Assembly (NCBI RefSeq): GCF_028554725.1
Contig: NC_071671.1
Span: 27,280,001 to 27,344,000 of the forward strand
Origin: Zeugodacus cucurbitae
Taxonomy: Eukaryota > Arthropoda > Insecta > Diptera > Tephritidae
Reading direction: 5' to 3'
Length of the DNA: 64,000 bases
Shown here: in pieces, positions 58,260-64,000 of the stretch
Position numbering within the stretch: the stretch's first letter is position 1
Layout of the letters: every line of letters starts with the position of its first letter
Program-made: the position numbers and the translations under genes
Notes under the pieces: generated by a model
Databases searched by the model: none
Told to the model about the DNA's origin: nothing
The model's input: only the letters and a program-made list of their open reading frames with translations

Positions 58260-58600
58260 ACCACCCACCTTGATTAGGCATTAAAACTCGACGAAGGACC
58301 CTGAAGTTACTACATATCTGCTAAAAAATTTTACTTCTATATCAGTGTTTGTCAAAAGTGGGACATTCCAGCAGAAAGTGATGAGATGATTGCACCTCGT
58401 CCTCTTCCAGGCAGCTCTACAGTTAGCATCCGCTGAGAATTTTAACAGCGTTGATCCCGATCAAACAATCGCCAGTTAAAACCCCTACAACTAAGAAAAT
58501 ATGAACCATGGTAAGGGTGAAGAGCTCCCTAGACATCTTGTGGTTCACCCTAGGCCAGAAGTATCTAGTGGCTGACTAGTGCTTATCCATAATAGGATGG
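58260..58600 (-). mobile_element. decayed C terminus of an I/R1/Jockey-type retrotransposon
   Basis: Reading the minus strand, VLTGDCLIGINAVKI is followed, after a frameshift, by DANCRSCLEEDEVQSSHHF and LLECPTFD. This LTG-C-I, C-SC-EEE, H-LLECP order is the RNase-H-to-tail part of ORF2 in I/R1/Jockey-type elements. It is broken by stops and a frameshift. Confidence 0.62.
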
Positions 58601-59397
58601 CGAGATTCCTACTTGTTATCATGATTCTGTTGCTGAGACTGATGTGCCCAACCTTATTTTATTTAAGAAAACGAAAAATAATAGTCCATTATTGATTATT
58701 ATAATTTATAAATTACGCTTTAAGGTCCTAACATCATTATTAAATTGGTAAAATAATGAAAAAAATATTTTTTTTGACGGTGGCAACCGCCTTTAAAGCA
58801 ATTGCATAATTCTATGAAACGTAATTTGCTACCATACCATACCGTATTTGCTTTCGACTTCTTATCCACAGGGTAATAGTCCCATAGTCAACATGCTCAT
58901 CTACTTTATATATAAACTCGATAAATTCCTTTACAAAACGAAAGCATTGTTAAAATTCCACTTCAGTGTCATTGATAAGCATGCAAAGGACTCTATTTGC
59001 TGTTTTTATTTACTTTTAAATTTGTCGATAAATTGAAATTTTAAACTCATTAGCGATAAATGTGATGCACACATTATTATATGTGCGTATGTATTTCGTA
59101 TGCAGGAATATGGTACGAGGGTGTGACTTTAGTTTTATGAATTTGATCATAAAAGGTTTATGTATTTTATAAATTGCGAAAACATCTGGAAAAGTTCGAG
59201 CCTTATGCTAAAAATACCGATTTCACTACTTTATAGCTTATTTATTCTGGAAATAATTATAAAAAATTCTTAGACGGGAATAATTGTTGGTAGCAGCAGT
59301 TGCCTGTAGCGTCGGTGTACTAAGGTTACAAAACGTTTGGTACAGAGCACTAACTGCTTTTTGCAGTACTTAAACGATATCTAGCTTAGTCAAGCCA
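58601..59397. other. gene-free spacer
   Basis: Nothing coding is supported. A short plus-strand frame at 58848-59036 has no protein-like character. Confidence 0.45.
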
Positions 59398-60592
59398 TTT
59401 TTATACTCTCGCAACAAATGTTGCTAAAGAGAGTATTATAGTTTTGTTCACATAACGGTTGTTTGTAAGAGTTAGATATAGGGTTATATATACCAAAGTG
59501 ATCAGTGTGAAGAGTGGAGTTCAAATCCGAATGTCTGTCTGTCCGTCCGTCTGTGCAAGCTGTAACTTGAGTAAAAATTAAGATATCTTGATGAAACTTG
59601 GTGTACACTTATTTCTTGGCACCATAGGAAGGTTGCTTTCGAAAATGAGCAAAATCTGACCACTGCCAAGCCCACAAAATGGCGAAAACCGAAAACACAT
59701 AAAGTGCCATAACTAAGCCATAAATAAAGCTATGAAAATAAAATTTGGTATGAAGGATCGTACTATGAAGGGGGATATTTGGATGTAATTTTTTTTGGGG
59801 AAGTGGGTGTGGCCCCGCGCCAAAATAAGTTTTTTGTACATATCTCGCAAACCAATAGAGCTATATAAATCAAACTTTCTGCAGTCGTTTTTTCTAGCCA
59901 CTTCCTAATACAGTCCAAAAAGGAAAGAAATCGGATAATAACCACGCCCACCTCCCATACAAAAGTTACGTTGAAAATTACTAAAAGTGGGTTAACTCAT
60001 TAACGAAAAACGTCAGAAACACTAAATTTCACATAAGAAATGGCAGATGAAAGCTGCACTCAGATTACTACAAAATGGAAAATGGGCGTGGCATCGCCCA
60101 CTCATGGGTCAAAAACCATATCTCAGGAACTACTCGACCGATTTCAATGAAACTTGGTTTGTAATAGTTTCCTTACATCCCAATCATATGTTGTGAAAAT
60201 AGGCCAAATCGCTTCACAACCACGCCTACTTCCTATATACCAGAACTTTGAAGACAATCTGAATCGTCTACTTTACAATATATAAAGTAAGTACTAGTGA
60301 AGATATCGGTGCAGAACTTTGCACAAATGCTATGTTTATAGTGTGGCAGCCCCATTCTAAAAATCGTCAAAATCGGACCATATGTTTTTAAGGCCCCATA
60401 TATCGAACATGAGTACCTCGGTGCTTCTAACCTAATATTATGGTTTCCAACTTTCAATGGACTTTATACAATATATATGACGAATATGTGGGTCAAATTG
60501 TGTATTATATAATATAAATAAAGTTAAATAAATAAATTGCGAGAGTATAAAATGTTCGGTTACACCCGAACTTAGTCCTTCCTTACTTGTTT
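59398..60592 (+). mobile_element. 1.2-kb non-coding dispersed repeat, second full copy
   Basis: It has the same structure and orientation as the copy at 56869, 2.5 kb away. The start is TTTATACTCTCGCAACAAA, with a CTGTCCGTCCGTCTGTGC tract near 59535. The right end is TTGCGAGAGTATAAAATG and the hairpin GTTCGGTTACACCCGAAC (perfect 6-bp stem, TTACAC loop), then TTAGTCCTTCCTTACTTG. Small indels distinguish it from the first copy. It is non-coding. Confidence 0.82.
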
Positions 60593-60644
60593 GATATTGA
60601 AAGCTTCAAAAAGCTTCACAATTCTGTTTATGCGTATTTTTCTT

Positions 60645-60889
60645 TAATAGAGCAATACTTCTGAAAATCTCACTTTTAGTTGTTTTCCTAACTCTGGGTC
60701 TCCTTCATATGGGGACTCGATTATAGCGTTTGGACCATGTTTTAAAGCTATGTGTTTTAACAGTATTGAGATTTCATTAATTTTTTCTTCTGTTGTTGTT
60801 GTAAGGTTAAAAGGTAGGATAAAATCCGGTGCTGTTCCAGTTATAAATCCGTCTGTTGTAGGACCTTTCCTAATTTGGAAAGCTTTGGT
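60645..60889 (-). pseudogene. unrecognised open frame cut by a mariner insertion
   Basis: The minus strand is open from the mariner boundary at 60890 to a TAA at 60645, about 80 codons, with protein-like composition (KAFQIRKGPTTDGF, then ESPYEGDPELGKQLKVRF). If the mariner element at 60890-61328 is removed and one TA kept, the frame continues about 17 codons further upstream to a TAG. I do not recognise the family. It could be a relic of a retroelement or an exon of a host gene. Confidence 0.4.
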
Positions 60890-61328
60890 GGGTTTACGAT
60901 ATGTGTTTAAAAAATAGCGGGAATTTTAAAATTTCGGAGGTTTACAGAGTCCAATTGTCATACAAATTTTAGCTGCATTAGTTGCTCATTTTGTCTATAG
61001 CAGCCGCTTAGGTTAGACATGTTTTTATGAGCTTGGCGATGTTCGCGTGTATATATATTCGCCAGAGATATGGCACCCTGCGAGCTATTCGAAAAAAAAA
61101 GAAAACCTTAAAAAACCGTCGTTTTATAAACATACGAGTAATCGCTGAAAAAGTCAAAGCTTATCACAAAAGTTGAGTTTAAGAAGTGTTTCGACGTTTG
61201 GAAGAAGAGCTGGCATAAGTGCATGCTATCGAATGGGAACTATTTTAAAGGCGACAACATTAATGTAGACGAATGGAAAAATATTTGTTAAAAAAGAGAA
61301 AATTACCGTTATTTTTTTAACATATATC
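60890..61328 (+). mobile_element. mariner relic with both ends
   Basis: Between TA dinucleotides, the ends (CGATATGTGTTTAAAAAATA left; reverse complement GGATATATGTTAAAAAAATA right) are diverged versions of the local mariner terminal repeats. The plus-strand interior carries fragments of the transposase C terminus (FKKCFDVWK and YFKGDNINVDE), with many stops. Confidence 0.8.
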
Positions 61329-63267
61329 CTACAATATGTTTGCTTGATAAGTGACACTATAATAGTATTGTACTAGATTTTCTTTGAAATTAAAAGTTTC
61401 TTCATGCTGGGCATGTAGTAGTATTCTAATTCAAAAATAAGACAATTAATACTTCAATTTTTGAATTAGCAAAATCTTGTTCTTCCATGCCGTGAACTTA
61501 GAATAGCACCCTCGTATATTGATATTGACATATTGCATGAATTTTTATGTATGTACATATGTACAAATATTTAAAAATGTAATCAATGGCAGAGCGAAAA
61601 AATTTATAACGAATAATGTAATTATATACACACAGGCATAATACAAAAAATATACCCACTGTTTTGCTCATTTGTATATATGTTGGTATATCTGCACATA
61701 TTGATCACATTAAAATAAAAGTGCATAGTTATTTTTCCATTAAAAATGTAGATATGTAAGTACAAACGCAATGAATGCACATAAAAACACGCAAATTTTT
61801 ATATAAATACAAACGCATAACAGTACAAATATATGTATAACTGTATATGTGTCAGCGCAAATTTTCATTATTTTCTCCGTTTATACACCTAAAAGTATGC
61901 AGCGTTTTTATTTCGTGCAATTTAACGGCACTCTTATATACATATGAGTGTAAATATACATACATATATATATATACATACAAGTAAGTACATGTGTGTT
62001 CATCTGGGTGCTTGCATGCATGCCAGTGTGACCAAGTTGGCGCACATCACATGTGTCTGTCCTGCGTTGCACAACCGGAAGCGCTTGTTTGTTGTCGTTT
62101 GCTAAATTGTTGTTGTTGCTGTTGTTGTGACTGTTTGTTGTTCTTCTTCTGGTTCACTACTGCAGCAGCAGCAACAACAAAGATAACAATGAAAGTTCTT
62201 AGCATTTTTGTCTGTCATTTGTCACGTCCTTCCACCTGCACTTTGTCATCAGCGTTAGCGTGTCATCGCCATAATTACCCGAAACACTTGGCAAACAAAC
62301 GTCAATGAGAATGTGCTTACCTTGCCTCCATTGCCTAAGTACGAGTATATGCGTATGTATGTATTCATATGTAGGCACATTCATATATACATATCAACTC
62401 CGTTGCGGTTGAAAACAACAGTATATGTATTCACAGTTAAATTTGTGTGTGAGTGTGTGTGCTTGTGCTCGATTGGTTGCGTAGTGGGTAAACTGAGCTG
62501 ATTCACCGACCGCTACTTGCTCTTTAGCATATGCTGTATAGGTGGATAGCCAACTATGAAGTAGCCACTTAACGACAAGCACACTTATAACAGTCAAGCA
62601 GACATACATATATACAAGCATATATATACACGTATATATGCTCGTTTTAATGCACAAATATATTTTTAAAAACAAAAAAATCAACTTCGTTGAACTGATT
62701 TAACAGAAATGCAAATTTAAGAAAATAAAAAATTATACTTATCTACAAGAGTGAATTATGTTTACAGATAATAAGACAAGCAATTTAATATGAATATATA
62801 CAACTTTTCATTATACAGTGGTGGTCTGGAGAGTATATGAATTTTTTGTGAAAAGAAAAAACAATATTCCCTTAGTTTTGATATTTTTTTTTTTGAATTC
62901 TTAATTACTAAAACCCATACTGATATCTCGTTATAACATATCTTCTCGATATTTATTATTTTCAAGCTATTTTATAGCCAAAAATGTACTCAGTCGTATA
63001 GCTGGTTGCCAAAGATCTACACATGTGTAACAGCAAAAATATTCGACAGTCCCGGTTTTATAATATCTTCAACACAAATTATATTTTTTCGCCTATTTAG
63101 GCTAGATCCGAAATATATTCGGCGATCTCGGAGCCTTCACGACTTATAAACCCAATATATTTTATATATTTTTCTGCGGTGCACCGGTTTCTTCGAGTTT
63201 TTTTGTATTGTAAGAGAACAATGCTTCATTCGAAATTTTGGCGCTAGTGTTGTGTTGAAACAACTCA
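61329..63267. other. gene-free spacer rich in TATACA microsatellites
   Basis: The frame at 61994-62308 (plus) owes its length to TTG/CAG runs and has no domain features. Microsatellites occur near 61960-61985 and 62605-62640. I see no gene. Confidence 0.5.
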
Positions 63268-63600
63268 CAAATGTTTCAAAAAATAACGGGAATTTTAGCT
63301 TTTTTGTTTAATATACATATATCCGTTTACATTAATGCCAGCTTACACTTAGGCCAGTGCTTCTTCCAATCGTCGAAACCATACTCAAACTAGATTTTTG
63401 GTTATAGGAAAAAGTCACACGAAGTCTCATGTCTGGAGGCTGGGACATCGTTACAGTATTGTTTGTGGTCAAGTATTCACGAACAAGCAACGAAGTCTGA
63501 GCTTTTAACAAACGAAAATCGTCAATCTCATAAAAACACATCTAACCTCAGCGGCTGCTTCAGATAAAGTAAGCAATGGATACAGCTGAAATCTTCAGAG
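63268..63600 (-). mobile_element. mariner relic, minus orientation
   Basis: The left end ATGTTTCAAAAAATAACGGG is the family terminal repeat. The minus strand then encodes, from right to left, FYEIDDFRLLKAQTSLLVRE, YLTTNNTVTMSQPP and broken C-terminal pieces. LLVRE-L and the MSQPP segment belong just before the last catalytic Asp of mariner transposases, which is lost here by a deletion. Confidence 0.75.
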
Positions 63601-63632
63601 ACATTATATCAACATTATAAAAAATAAATAAA

Positions 63633-64000
63633 ACAAGTAAGGAAGGGCTAAAATCGGGTGTAACCGAACATTTTATACTCTCGCTATTTATTTATTAAAC
63701 TTTATTTATATTAATAATACACAATTTGACCCACATATTCGTCATATATATTGTATAAAGTCCATTGAAAGTTGGAAACCATAATATTAGGTTAGAAGCA
63801 CCGAGGTCCTCGTGTTCGATATATGGGGCCTTGAAAACCTATGGTCCGATTTCGGCGATTTTTAGAATGGGGCTGCCACAGTATAAACATAGTATTTGTG
63901 CAAAGTTCTGCACCGATATCTTCACTAGTGCTTACTTTATATATTGTAATGTAAACGATTCAGATCGTCTTCAAAGATCTGGTATATAGGGAAGTAGGCG
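63633..64000 (-). mobile_element. 1.2-kb dispersed repeat, inverted copy running off the window
   Basis: It opens with ACAAGTAAGGAAGGGCTAAA, TCGGGTGTAACCGAACATTT and TATACTCTCGC, the reverse complement of the hairpin end. It then follows the family sequence closely, including the shared KVGNHNIRLEAPR frame, to the last base of the window. Only about 370 bp are visible. Confidence 0.8.

Noticed and set aside
61994..62308. 104-codon Cys-rich plus-strand frame, considered as a secreted Cys-rich peptide
   Set aside because: No signal peptide at its start and the Cys run is the translation of TTG/TGC repeats.
57664..63989. Shared frame starting KVGNHNIRLEAPR in three places, considered as a conserved small protein
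   Set aside because: The identity comes from the dispersed repeat itself; indels and stops break it in other copies and no start or signal is conserved.
1..64000. Search for CRISPR arrays, bacterial operons, integrated phage or tRNA/rRNA genes
   Set aside because: No regularly spaced repeats, no ribosome-binding-site-led gene runs and no cloverleaf or rRNA-like segment seen; the window is plainly an insect chromosome.

Overview
This is a eukaryotic window, almost certainly from a higher fly. The genes have spliceosomal introns with GT-AG ends, the DNA is AT-rich with many CATA/TATG microsatellites, the gene set is insect (a pickpocket channel, a Kep1/qkr58E KH-gene cluster, Mes4, testin, rad50), and the spacers are full of mariner, pogo and RTE-like debris. 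A tephritid fruit fly is my best guess. That is inference from gene order, repeat style and general familiarity, not a database match.

Layout. 1-3.36 kb: no gene, microsatellites and an 84-bp tandem duplication. 3.36-5.67 kb (-): testin, a PET plus three-LIM-domain protein in three exons (678 aa). 5.7-9.3 kb: AT-rich spacer or 3' UTR with a 259-bp terminal-inverted-repeat element. 9.3-13.4 kb (-): KH gene A of the Sam68/Kep1/qkr58E family, with a pogo/Tigger-like transposon in its first intron and a long Q/N-rich alternative 3' reading frame interrupted by one TGA. 14.99-15.52 kb (+): Mes4/POLE4 histone-fold subunit. 16.6-18.9 kb (-): KH gene B. 19.6-21.1 kb (+): KH gene C, head-to-head with B. 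23.4-30.5 kb (+): rad50, 12 exons and 1308 aa, with ABC-ATPase motifs, a zinc hook and one GC-AG intron; two introns are swollen by low-complexity AT repeats. 33.28-33.45 kb (+): a 55-aa single-exon secreted-peptide gene with TATA box and initiator. 35.6-38.3 kb (+): a pickpocket-like DEG/ENaC sodium channel, 8 exons and 531 aa.

From 38.3 kb to the end I find no intact cellular gene. This stretch is a graveyard of transposable elements: three pieces of one RTE-type retrotransposon (the first lies at 34.0 kb), at least six mariner relics, a 237-bp TA-flanked MITE, two C-terminal scraps of I/R1/Jockey-type elements, and six copies of a 1.2-kb non-coding dispersed repeat that ends in a hairpin.

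Functionally the genes are mostly independent neighbours. The KH cluster is a local gene family of likely RNA-binding splicing regulators. Mes4 (DNA polymerase epsilon accessory subunit) and rad50 (double-strand-break repair) both act in genome maintenance but are separate transcription units. Exon boundaries were derived by hand from splice consensus, reading-frame phase and protein-family fit. Every multi-exon model listed sums to a multiple of three.
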